Origin: Enterobacter sp. JUb54
GTDB lineage: Bacteria; Pseudomonadota; Gammaproteobacteria; Enterobacterales; Enterobacteriaceae
Length of the DNA: 64,000 nt
Assembly (NCBI RefSeq): GCF_014298075.1
Contig: NZ_CP060418.1
Coordinates: 372,001 to 436,000 of the forward strand
Direction: 5' to 3'
Position numbers and translations under genes: made by a program. Of this stretch, positions 42,125 through 50,052 are shown piece by piece. Positions within the stretch are counted from its first letter, which is position 1. Each line of letters opens with the position of its first letter. The notes beneath the pieces were generated by a model. It saw nothing but the letters and a program-made list of their open reading frames with translations. It made no database searches and was not told where the DNA came from.

Positions 42125-42539
42125 GGTGAAAGGCACCTACGGACGGCCAGGAACCATAAGCAGCAGGGAAAGACCAGGCAAAATAGTGCGGCACATCATT
42201 GCCTGGTTACGTTTGCCATGTTTTCCATGTGTTACCGCCATTCCGTTGATCGCCGACGAGCGGTAAATATGATCTACCTCCCTTTAATGCAAAGTCGCAC
42301 TTGAAGTTTTTATATGTGCAGATTAACCTCATTTTGTGATTTTAAAGTGAAATAATGTTTCATTTACCTTGATGTAAATGGTGATGGCTTTTAATACCTA
42401 GCTATTTATACTCTGTGGGATATGCCATTTGTTGTTGACATATTTTTATAAACTGGATCTCATTAATATTAAGTCATCACTGTGATGTTAATATTTGTTG
42501 AATAACAGCCGTTTTATAAAATACAAAAGGAGATTTGTA
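42125..42539. promoter_or_regulatory. Control region of the pectate lyase gene
   Basis: 415 bp without a gene, increasingly AT-rich toward the lyase. It contains the KdgR-like box at 42348 (listed separately) and a TTGACA hexamer at 42435-42440 without a good -10 at 17 bp. An imperfect long dyad at about 42463-42496 is centred on CATCACTGTGATG. AAAAGGAGATTTGTA before the ATG is a strong ribosome site. No RNA gene was recognised. Confidence 0.5.
42348..42362. promoter_or_regulatory. KdgR-like operator
   Basis: TGAAATAATGTTTCA is a dyad with TGAAA and TTTCA five bases apart, as in the KdgR box (TGAAACATTGTTTCA type) that represses pectinolysis genes in enterobacteria. It lies about 180 bp upstream of the pectate lyase gene. 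The flanks AAAG and TTTACC also fit. Confidence 0.6.
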
Positions 42540-43667
42540 ATGACAACAATCAATAATGTGCCTCCGCATAAACCCTGGCATGGTACTCCGCTGGGATGGG
42601 CCACCGAAGCCGGGGGAACGACCGGCGGGGGAACGTCGCCGGAGCATGCTTACTATGTCAGGAATATCACCGAACTGAGGGAGGCGATTGCGGCATCAGG
42701 CGACCAGCCGAAATGGATTTGGGTCGGCGGGTTAATTGACGCCAGCGGGGGCGTTCCCTACACCGACCGCCAGGATCAGTCAAAACGCGGCCGCATTTTC
42801 CTCGGCAGCAACACCACCCTGATTGGTATCGACAGCAATGCACAACTCATTGAATGTGCTTTGTTTGTTCAGGATGTCAGCAATGTGATTATCCACAACC
42901 TGCATATTGAAAACCCGGTGGATGTTGAGCCGCAATTCGAAGAGGGCGACGGCTGGAATGCCGAGTGGGATGGCCTCAGTATCGTTCGCGCTCACCACGT
43001 CTGGGTCAGCAATGTGACCTTCACCGATGGCCGTTTTACCATGGATAACTACAAGACCGTGGAGGGCTGGAAATACGTTCAACACGACGGCGCGTTAGAT
43101 ATTAAACGGGCCTCTGATTATATTACGGTCTCGCATTGCCATCTCACCTTGCATGACAAAACAATCCTGATTGGTCATAGCGACAGTAATATAGAGGAAG
43201 ATGCTGGTAAACTCCGGGTCACCTTCTATGACAATCTGTTTACCCGCATAGTGCAGCGTACTCCACGGGTACGTTTTGGTAATATTCATCTTTTTAATAA
43301 CGTATTTGATAACAGTATTAGCGATCCCATCTATAAATATCAATACAGCTTTGGTGTAGGCAAAGATTCAAGAACCCGCTCAGAATTTAATATTTTCCGG
43401 GTGCAGGGCGTCAGCGACTCCTGCAAAATGTATAAAGCATTTGGCGGCGAGTATCTGAGCGATAAAGGTTCGACATTTAATAGCGAACCGCCGGATCAAC
43501 CTGGTACCCCGGAAGTGCCTCCACCGGCATTAAATCCCTGCGGATTTAACACCGAGTATATCGCTCCCCCGTATCACTATTCCCCGCATCAGCATCTAAC
43601 CCCCGAGGTTGAAGAGGGCATTATCGCCAACGCCGGCTGCGGGCTGGATTATCGTGAACTGGTTTAA
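42540..43667 (+). CDS. Pectate lyase, polysaccharide lyase family 1
   Basis: Calcium-dependent lyase that splits polygalacturonate by beta-elimination. 375 residues. The parallel beta-helix motifs of PL1 are clear: AEWDGLSIVRAHHVWVSNVTF, then HDGALDIKRASDYITVSHC with the calcium ligands Asp183 and Asp187, and IVQRTPRVRFGNIHLFNN with the catalytic Arg243. A proline-rich stretch near 335-352 precedes the C-terminal part. The N-terminus (MTTINNVPPHKPW) has no signal peptide, and no upstream in-frame start supplies one. The enzyme is therefore predicted to be cytoplasmic, or exported by an unrecognised route. A KdgR-like box upstream suggests control with other pectin genes. It is a single-gene unit. 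Confidence 0.9.
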   Translation: MTTINNVPPHKPWHGTPLGWATEAGGTTGGGTSPEHAYYVRNITELREAIAASGDQPKWIWVGGLIDASGGVPYTDRQDQSKRGRIFLGSNTTLIGIDSNAQLIECALFVQDVSNVIIHNLHIENPVDVEPQFEEGDGWNAEWDGLSIVRAHHVWVSNVTFTDGRFTMDNYKTVEGWKYVQHDGALDIKRASDYITVSHCHLTLHDKTILIGHSDSNIEEDAGKLRVTFYDNLFTRIVQRTPRVRFGNIHLFNNVFDNSISDPIYKYQYSFGVGKDSRTRSEFNIFRVQGVSDSCKMYKAFGGEYLSDKGSTFNSEPPDQPGTPEVPPPALNPCGFNTEYIAPPYHYSPHQHLTPEVEEGIIANAGCGLDYRELV

Positions 43668-43840
43668 ACACTAAGTGAGGAGGGCAGCGCACCGCGGGTG
43701 CGCTGTACTTGCCCCGTCACCGCGAAACGACGTCATTTGAGAAGCCCCACCCGCGCAGGTTCGCGCGCGTTAAAACAGCTGCCGCTTCGATTACAACACA
43801 AAAAATGGTAGGAAATATGAAGGAATACGCGATTGCAAAT

Positions 43841-43859
43841 AATATTCATTTTCATTATC
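43841..43859. promoter_or_regulatory. Fur box before the YncE-like/TonB-receptor operon
   Basis: AATATTCATTTTCATTATC agrees with the 19-bp Fur consensus GATAATGATAATCATTATC at 14 positions. TTGCAA (43833-43838) and TATCGT (43856-43861) at 17-bp spacing could form the promoter that the box covers. The first gene begins 37 bp later. Confidence 0.7.
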
Positions 43860-43895
43860 GTTTGCATTCCGTAAACTACTGTAAAGAAATATTAC

Positions 43896-44954
43896 ATGTC
43901 TACAGCATCTGTAAAGAAAGCCGCGCTCTGCACGCTGGCCATTGCCGTTTCTCTTCATACTCTCTGCGCATCTGCAAAGGAGTTCAGTGAGAAGGTATTT
44001 CGCTCGCAGCCCCTGGGACACGGGGTTTATGAACTAGCCTACGACCACCAGCAGCAGACGATTTATGCCGCCTCGGCACCCTCTTTTGAGAAAGATAAAA
44101 CCGCTGGCGTGGTGTTCCGACTGGCGGCCGATTCTTTGCAGATTAAGGATAAAATCGCCACCGAGCGCCGCACCTTCGCGCTCTCGCTGGATGAAGAGAA
44201 CCATATTCTCTATCTGGGCAATGCGCTGGACGGTTCGGTGATGCTGCTGGACACGCTCACGGGCAAGGTGATCAAAACCATTCAGCTGAGCGACGATTCT
44301 GACCCTGAGAAAAAGGCCCATGTTCGCGAAGTGGTGCTCGATAAGCACAACCAGCGCCTGTATGTCTCCGGGATCGGGCGTAAAGACAAAGGGCTGCTCT
44401 GGGTCGTCGATACCCGTAAGCAGCAGTTGCTGGAGACTATCGGGAAAATCGAACCGGTGGGATTTGCGGTGGATGCCACGGGTGAGAAGGTTTATGTGGT
44501 CACCGGCCACGGCGAGCTGGTTACCCTTGATGGCAAAACCTCGACGCTGCTCTCCCGCGTGAAGGTCGACCCGGCCGAGACCAATCACTACTTCCTCAAT
44601 ATCGCGTTGAATAGCGCCGCAGGCGTGGGCTATATCGCCGATACCAATACCCGCGACCTGCTGGTGGTGGACCTGCGCTCCGGCAAGCTGCTGCATCGCA
44701 TTGCCACGCCGAACTCCATTGCCGTGCTGTATAACGCCGCGCGCGATGAAATCTATGTGACCCATCGTAACGATCGCTCGATTAGCGTGATTGATGCCAA
44801 AACCAACCGCGTCAAACACACCATCAAAACGGCGGCCATGCCGAACAGCCTGGTGCTTTCTGCCGATGCCAGAACGCTCTATGCCAGCGTCAAACAAGAC
44901 GAAAAATCCGACCAGGCTGACTACGTTCTCAAGATTGATCTCACTACATTTTAA
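43896..44954 (+). CDS. YncE-like periplasmic beta-propeller protein
   Basis: Secreted seven-bladed propeller of the YncE/YVTN family, 352 residues. A signal peptide of about 27 residues ends LCASA before KEFSEK. Repeated blade motifs are visible: HGVYELAYDHQQQTIYAAS, RLYVSGIGR, KVYVVTGHGELVTLDGK, GYIADTNTRDLLVVDLRSGK, EIYVTHRNDRSISVIDAKT. In E. coli yncE is iron-regulated and adjacent to the TonB-dependent receptor gene yncD. Here the pair is in one operon behind a Fur box, with the receptor 11 bp downstream. A role in handling the receptor's ligand is likely, but the ligand is unknown. Confidence 0.88.
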   Translation: MSTASVKKAALCTLAIAVSLHTLCASAKEFSEKVFRSQPLGHGVYELAYDHQQQTIYAASAPSFEKDKTAGVVFRLAADSLQIKDKIATERRTFALSLDEENHILYLGNALDGSVMLLDTLTGKVIKTIQLSDDSDPEKKAHVREVVLDKHNQRLYVSGIGRKDKGLLWVVDTRKQQLLETIGKIEPVGFAVDATGEKVYVVTGHGELVTLDGKTSTLLSRVKVDPAETNHYFLNIALNSAAGVGYIADTNTRDLLVVDLRSGKLLHRIATPNSIAVLYNAARDEIYVTHRNDRSISVIDAKTNRVKHTIKTAAMPNSLVLSADARTLYASVKQDEKSDQADYVLKIDLTTF

Positions 44955-44965
44955 GGGCTTTTTTT

Positions 44966-46963
44966 GTGACGACTAAGACATGCATGGCCGTGGCGATTGC
45001 GCTCGCCATTGCCAACCTGCCGGCAGGGGTTTTTGCAGCAGACAGCACCCCGGCCAACGAAGAACAAATGGTGGTGACCGCCACCGGCTTTACTCAGGAG
45101 CGGCGCGAAGCGCCAGCCACTATCTCGGTGCTTGATGAGAAAGCGCTGAATACCCGTTCAAACCAGAACGTGACGGAAGCCATCCGCGAAATGCCAGGGG
45201 TGCTGGTCGGCAACGGCCACGGTAGCCTGGCGACCGGGGATGTGCAGATGCGCGGGATGGACTCTACCTATACCTCGTTTATGGTGAACGGCATTAAGCA
45301 GTCGACCCGCGAATCCCGGCCTTACGGGCACCATATCGGTACTGAGGCGGCCTTTATGCCGCCGCTGGCGGCCATCGAACGGGTTGAAGTCATTCGTGGA
45401 CCGATGTCCTCGCTGTATGGATCTGACTCTATCGGCGGCGTGGTCAACGTCATTACCAAAAAAGCGTACAACATCGATAAATGGACAGGGGTGCTGGAGG
45501 ATAATTACTTCCTGCAGGAGAAAAGCGAATACGGCAACACCAACCAGAGCAACGTTTTCTTGATGGGGCCGGTAGTGCCGGGCAAGCTCGGGGTAAGCGT
45601 GGCGGCGGATTATCTTGACCGTCGCGATGATGATAGTCCGGCTAAGCAGCGTTTTGTGAAGCACGAGGCGGGGAATCTGGATGCGACGATTTCCATGTCG
45701 CCCACCGATACCCAACTGTGGGATCTGAACGCCACCAAAGGCAATCAGGAGAAAACCCATAACGATAAGCAGTGGTACTGGGGTTTTGACCGCGATGCGG
45801 CCTCGCTTTCGCAGCACGCCTGGTACGGTGATGACCTGCTGGAGGTCAAGAACTTCATCAGCTACGAGAAAGCGCGCACGGAATATCGGGTACCGGGCAT
45901 GGATTCGCAATTTATTAAACAGAATAACTTCGAAGCCAACAGCGCGAACACCTTTACCCTGGGCGATCACAAGCTGACGTTAGGTATCAACTTTACCCGC
46001 AACGAGCTGAATGACACCTTTGGTATAGAAGACAAAGAGGCGCCCGGCGTGACGCCGGTCAGCAAGATCACCCGTCACGGCTGGGCGGTCTTTGCGGAAG
46101 ATGCCTGGATGATGGTGCCGGATTTCACCCTGACCACCTCGGCGCGTCTGGATCATGACAGCTATTTTGGCTACCACGTCACGCCTAAGCTGTACGGTAA
46201 CTGGACCCTGAATGAAACCTGGGCGCTGAAAGGCGGCGTGTCCGCCGGGTATAAGAAGCCGGATCTGCGCGAGAACAACGCCAGCTTTACCAGCGTCTAC
46301 GGCGCGTATCCTTACTCCGAAATCGGCATTGGTAATGATGACCTGAAGCCGGAGCAGAGCATCAACACCGAGCTGGGGGTGTACTGGCAGCAGGACGCGC
46401 TGGCGCTGGATGCCACGATTTTCCACACCAAATTCAAAGACAAAATCAGCGATCACACCATCTGTACGGCGTCTGCGACCCAGAAATGTCAGTACAATGG
46501 CTACACCGCGGACACCGTGTCGCAATACATTAACGTCGGTGATGCGGAGATCTACGGTCTGGAGCTGAACGGCGACTGGCAGGCCACCGCCGCGCTGAAA
46601 GCCAACGCGAACTATACCTACACCCACAGCGAACAGAAGAGCGGTGAGTATAAAGGGTACGCGCTGAGCGATTTCCCGAGCAGCATGGCCAACGTGTCGC
46701 TGACCTGGAATACGACCAACGATCTTGAGCTGTGGACCCGGGCAAGCTGGCGCAGCAACTCGCCGGATATCGGTAAGTCCACCTCCACCGAGGCCTACGC
46801 GCTGGTGGATCTCGGCGCTCGGTATCACCTGAACAAGCACGTTACCCTGATGAGCGGCATCTACAATCTGTTTGATGTGAACCCGATTTACAGCACCTCT
46901 TACCGACAGACCGCGATGTTGGAAGGGCGCCGCTACAATTTCGGCGGCCGCATCGAGTTCTGA
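44966..46963 (+). CDS. TonB-dependent outer-membrane receptor (FepA/CirA-like)
   Basis: Ligand-gated outer-membrane transporter powered by TonB-ExbBD, 665 residues. The signal peptide is about 24 residues (VFAADS). A TonB box-like EEQMVVTATG precedes the plug domain (about 45-170, with VTEAIREMPGVLVG and IERVEVIRGPMSSLYGSDSIGGVVNVITKK). A 22-strand barrel follows and ends in the aromatic signature RRYNFGGRIEF. Plug residues and length resemble CirA/FepA siderophore receptors. The start is GTG behind AAGGGC; ATG six codons later is possible. Co-transcription with the YncE-like gene and the Fur box indicate iron-controlled uptake of a siderophore or a similar chelate. Confidence 0.92.
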   Translation: MTTKTCMAVAIALAIANLPAGVFAADSTPANEEQMVVTATGFTQERREAPATISVLDEKALNTRSNQNVTEAIREMPGVLVGNGHGSLATGDVQMRGMDSTYTSFMVNGIKQSTRESRPYGHHIGTEAAFMPPLAAIERVEVIRGPMSSLYGSDSIGGVVNVITKKAYNIDKWTGVLEDNYFLQEKSEYGNTNQSNVFLMGPVVPGKLGVSVAADYLDRRDDDSPAKQRFVKHEAGNLDATISMSPTDTQLWDLNATKGNQEKTHNDKQWYWGFDRDAASLSQHAWYGDDLLEVKNFISYEKARTEYRVPGMDSQFIKQNNFEANSANTFTLGDHKLTLGINFTRNELNDTFGIEDKEAPGVTPVSKITRHGWAVFAEDAWMMVPDFTLTTSARLDHDSYFGYHVTPKLYGNWTLNETWALKGGVSAGYKKPDLRENNASFTSVYGAYPYSEIGIGNDDLKPEQSINTELGVYWQQDALALDATIFHTKFKDKISDHTICTASATQKCQYNGYTADTVSQYINVGDAEIYGLELNGDWQATAALKANANYTYTHSEQKSGEYKGYALSDFPSSMANVSLTWNTTNDLELWTRASWRSNSPDIGKSTSTEAYALVDLGARYHLNKHVTLMSGIYNLFDVNPIYSTSYRQTAMLEGRRYNFGGRIEF

Positions 46964-47060
46964 GCATAAGGCAGGGGTTGTGTCTTTGGCTCGTGGCTGG
47001 CATGATCCAAACAGGGATTAACGAGACGTTAATCCCAACTTATTGATTTTGATTTAAATG

Positions 47061-47138
47061 ACTCGGGGTGCCCTTCTTTGTGAAGGCTGAGAAAAACCCG
47101 TAGTACCTGATCTGGATAATGCCAGCGTAGGGAAGTCA
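47061..47138 (+). promoter_or_regulatory. TPP riboswitch (THI element) of thiMD
   Basis: The aptamer is recognised by ACTCGGGGTGCCC, then GGCTGAGA near 47086-47093, ACCTGATCTGGATAATGCC near 47105-47123 and AGCGTAGGGAAG. These are the conserved P2/P4 and pyrimidine-sensor segments, very close to the E. coli thiM riboswitch. The following 45 bp up to the thiM start form the expression platform that in E. coli hides the ribosome site when thiamine pyrophosphate is bound. Confidence 0.97.
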
Positions 47139-47184
47139 GAGACCACAAGGTCGTTGCTTCTACGTCGCCTGGCTGGAGCACACG

Positions 47185-47961
47185 ATGCAAACTGAGCCAC
47201 TCAATCCCGCGCATATCGCGCACCTGCAACATCTGTTTCGCCGCCATTCCCCCCTTGTGCACTGCATGACCAACGATGTGGTACAGACCTTTACTGCCAA
47301 CGTTCTGCTGGCGATCGGTGCCTCGCCGGCGATGGTTATTGACCCGCAAGAAGCGGCGCAGTTTGCGGCTATCGCCGATGGACTGCTGATTAACGTCGGC
47401 ACCTTAACCGTCGACCGTGCGGAAGCCATGCGCGGCGCGGCGCTCAGTGCGCAAAGCGCCGGTAAACCCTGGACGCTGGATCCGGTGGCGGTTGGAGCAT
47501 TAACCCTGCGCAGCTCCTTCTGCCATGAACTGCTGAGCCTGCACCCGGCGGCCATTCGCGGCAACGCCTCGGAAATTATGGCGCTGGCCGGCATGAGCGC
47601 CGGCGGGCGCGGCGTGGACACCACCGATACCGCCGCCGCGGCGCTGCCGGCCGCCCAGGCGCTGGCCCGACAGATCAATACCATTGTGGCAGTGACCGGT
47701 GAACTGGACTACATCACCGACGGGCAGCGCACGCGCACGGTCAGCGGCGGCGATGTGCTGATGACCCGGGTGGTGGGCACCGGCTGCGCGCTCTCCGCCG
47801 TTGTGGCCGCCAGTACCGCCATGCCCGGCGACCGCCTCGAGAACGTTGCCGCCGCCTGCGGCCTGATGAAACAGGCCGGTGGCCTGGCGGCTCACGGCAG
47901 AGGACCGGGCAGCTTTACCCCGGCATTTCTTGACGCGTTATATGGGGAGCAGCAGGGATGA
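47185..47961 (+). CDS. thiM: Hydroxyethylthiazole kinase
   Basis: Salvage enzyme that phosphorylates 4-methyl-5-(2-hydroxyethyl)thiazole for thiamine synthesis. 258 residues, ribokinase-like fold. Typical segments are [27 protein letters not shown] at the substrate site, [24 protein letters not shown], and the catalytic region [14 protein letters not shown] (Cys of the active site). GGAG precedes the ATG by six bases, within the riboswitch platform. Its stop overlaps the thiD start by four bases. Confidence 0.96.
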   Translation: MQTEPLNPAHIAHLQHLFRRHSPLVHCMTNDVVQTFTANVLLAIGASPAMVIDPQEAAQFAAIADGLLINVGTLTVDRAEAMRGAALSAQSAGKPWTLDPVAVGALTLRSSFCHELLSLHPAAIRGNASEIMALAGMSAGGRGVDTTDTAAAALPAAQALARQINTIVAVTGELDYITDGQRTRTVSGGDVLMTRVVGTGCALSAVVAASTAMPGDRLENVAAACGLMKQAGGLAAHGRGPGSFTPAFLDALYGEQQG

Positions 47962-48758
47962 AACGGATTAATGCACTGACTATCGCCGGTACCGATCCCA
48001 GCGGCGGCGCCGGGATCCAGGCCGATCTGAAAACGTTCTCTGCGCTGGGGGCCTATGGCTGCTCGGTGATCACCGCGCTGGTGGCGCAAAACACCCGTGG
48101 CGTGCAGTCGGTCTATCGTATCGAGCCTGACTTTGTTGCCGCCCAGCTGGATTCCGTGTTCAGCGACGTGCGCATCGATACCACCAAAATTGGCATGCTG
48201 GCGGAAACGGATATCGTGGAGGCGGTGGCGGAACGCCTTGCCCGCTATCAGATCGACAACGTGGTGCTGGATACGGTGATGCTGGCGAAAAGCGGCGACC
48301 CGCTGCTCAGCGCCTCTGCGGTGGAGACGTTACGTAAGCGTCTGCTGCCGCACGTGTCGTTGATTACTCCCAACCTGCCGGAAGCGGCGGCGCTGCTGGA
48401 TGCCCCCCATGCGCACAACGAGAAAGAGATGCTGGAGCAGGGGCGGGCGCTGCTGGCGATGGGCTGCGGCGCGGTGCTGATGAAAGGCGGCCATCTCGAT
48501 AACGCCGAAAGCCCGGACTGGCTGTTTACCCGCGACGGCGAACAGCGCTTCACCGCGCCGCGGGTGCAGACCAAAAATACCCACGGTACCGGCTGTACGC
48601 TCTCTGCGGCGCTGGCCGCACTGCGCCCACGCTATGCCGACTGGGGACAGACGGTGGCGGAGGCCAAAGGTTGGCTCTCTGCGGCGCTGGCGCAGGCCGA
48701 TTCGCTGGAAGTGGGCCACGGCATCGGGCCGGTGCACCATTTCCACGCGTGGTGGTAA
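47958..48758 (+). CDS. thiD: Hydroxymethylpyrimidine/phosphomethylpyrimidine kinase
   Basis: Bifunctional kinase of thiamine biosynthesis that makes HMP-PP from HMP by two phosphorylations. 266 residues, ribokinase-like fold. Conserved are [27 protein letters not shown] at the N-terminus, LMKGGHL, and the anion-hole motif [16 protein letters not shown] near 210. Translationally coupled to thiM and under the same riboswitch. Confidence 0.96.
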   Translation: MKRINALTIAGTDPSGGAGIQADLKTFSALGAYGCSVITALVAQNTRGVQSVYRIEPDFVAAQLDSVFSDVRIDTTKIGMLAETDIVEAVAERLARYQIDNVVLDTVMLAKSGDPLLSASAVETLRKRLLPHVSLITPNLPEAAALLDAPHAHNEKEMLEQGRALLAMGCGAVLMKGGHLDNAESPDWLFTRDGEQRFTAPRVQTKNTHGTGCTLSAALAALRPRYADWGQTVAEAKGWLSAALAQADSLEVGHGIGPVHHFHAWW

Positions 48759-48774
48759 ATCGGATAACGCTCCC

Positions 48775-48866
48775 CGCTGGCTGAGGGATGTCGACACCAT
48801 TATCTGAGCCAGCGAGTCCCGATTCCAGCCGGTTAAAACCGCTGAAAAATGCGATCCCGGCTGGAA
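48775..48866. other. Structured non-coding segment before fbaB
   Basis: Two perfect stems in succession: CGCTGGCT (48775-48782) with AGCCAGCG (48807-48814), and TTCCAGCCGG (48823-48832) with CCGGCTGGAA (48857-48866). They lie between thiD and fbaB. Neither is followed by a T run. They may stabilise RNA ends or mark a palindromic repeat. Confidence 0.5.
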
Positions 48867-48959
48867 AATATGCTAAGTCGGTACCAGGCTTAACCTGCCC
48901 AAATACTTGGGTCAGGAAAAGACATGCCGGCTGCGGCCGGCGCTAACGGGAGCATAGCT

Positions 48960-50012
48960 ATGACTGATATTACGCAGTTGCTTGGCAAAGATGCCGACAG
49001 CCTTTTACAGCACCGTTGTATGACCATTCCAGCTGACCAGCTTTATCTGCCGGGGTCAGATTATGTCGACCGGGTGATGGTGGATAACAACCGTCCGCCG
49101 GCGGTGCTGCGTAATATGCAAACCCTCTACAACACCGGGCGCCTGGCAGGGACCGGATACCTCTCCATCCTGCCGGTTGACCAGGGCGTGGAACACTCGG
49201 CAGGCGCCTCGTTTGCCGCCAACCCGCTCTACTTTGATCCGAAAAATATCGTTGAACTGGCTATTGAAGCCGGTTGCAACTGCGTGGCGTCCACCTATGG
49301 CGTGCTGGCCTCGGTTTCGCGCCGCTACGCGCATCGCATTCCCTTCCTGGTGAAGCTTAACCACAACGAAACCCTCAGCTACCCGAACACCTTTGACCAG
49401 ACGCTGTACGCCAGCGTGGAACAGGCATTCAATATGGGAGCGGTGGCGGTCGGGGCGACGATCTATTTCGGTTCCGAGGAGTCGCGTCGCCAGATTGAAG
49501 AGATCTCGGCGGCCTTTGAACGCGCGCATGAGCTGGGCCTGGTGACCGTGCTGTGGGCCTATCTGCGTAACCCGGCGTTCAAAAAAGACGGCGTCGATTA
49601 TCATGTCTCGGCCGATTTAACCGGCCAGGCGAACCATCTGGCGGCCACCATTGGTGCCGATATCGTGAAGCAGAAAATGGCCGAAAATAACGGCGGCTAT
49701 AAAGCGGTTAACTTTGGTTATACCGACGATCGCGTGTACAGCAAACTGACCTCGGAAAACCCGATCGACCTGGTGCGCTATCAGCTGGCGAACTGCTATA
49801 TGGGCCGTGCCGGGTTAATCAACTCCGGCGGTGCGGCGGGGGGCGAAACCGATCTCTCGGATGCCGTGCGTACCGCGGTCATCAACAAGCGTGCCGGCGG
49901 GATGGGGCTGATCCTCGGTCGTAAAGCGTTTAAAAAGTCGATGAGCGACGGCGTGAAGCTGATTAATGCGGTGCAGGATGTCTATCTGGACGGCAAAGTG
50001 ACCATTGCCTGA
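48960..50012 (+). CDS. fbaB: Class I fructose-bisphosphate aldolase FbaB
   Basis: Schiff-base (DhnA-type) aldolase cleaving fructose-1,6-bisphosphate, expressed in E. coli mainly on gluconeogenic carbon. 350 residues, TIM barrel. Motifs include [50 protein letters not shown], the region [26 protein letters not shown], and the phosphate-binding [11 protein letters not shown] and [21 protein letters not shown] precedes the ATG. It marks the end of the thi block and the edge of the pentitol cluster. Confidence 0.96.
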   Translation: MTDITQLLGKDADSLLQHRCMTIPADQLYLPGSDYVDRVMVDNNRPPAVLRNMQTLYNTGRLAGTGYLSILPVDQGVEHSAGASFAANPLYFDPKNIVELAIEAGCNCVASTYGVLASVSRRYAHRIPFLVKLNHNETLSYPNTFDQTLYASVEQAFNMGAVAVGATIYFGSEESRRQIEEISAAFERAHELGLVTVLWAYLRNPAFKKDGVDYHVSADLTGQANHLAATIGADIVKQKMAENNGGYKAVNFGYTDDRVYSKLTSENPIDLVRYQLANCYMGRAGLINSGGAAGGETDLSDAVRTAVINKRAGGMGLILGRKAFKKSMSDGVKLINAVQDVYLDGKVTIA

Positions 50013-50017
50013 GTACT

Positions 50018-50040
50018 GGCCCCTCTTCAGTAGAGGGGCC
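50018..50040. terminator. Hairpin between fbaB and rbtK
   Basis: GGCCCCTCT and AGAGGGGCC form a perfect 9-bp stem with a five-base loop, in the 40-bp gap between two convergent genes. The T run is lacking, so it may end transcription in both directions only weakly. Confidence 0.6.
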
Positions 50041-50052
50041 TCACTTCACGAC

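Noticed and set aside
43709-43990. 93-codon open frame ahead of the YncE-like gene
   Set aside because: It overlaps the Fur box and the true gene start and has no recognisable domain.
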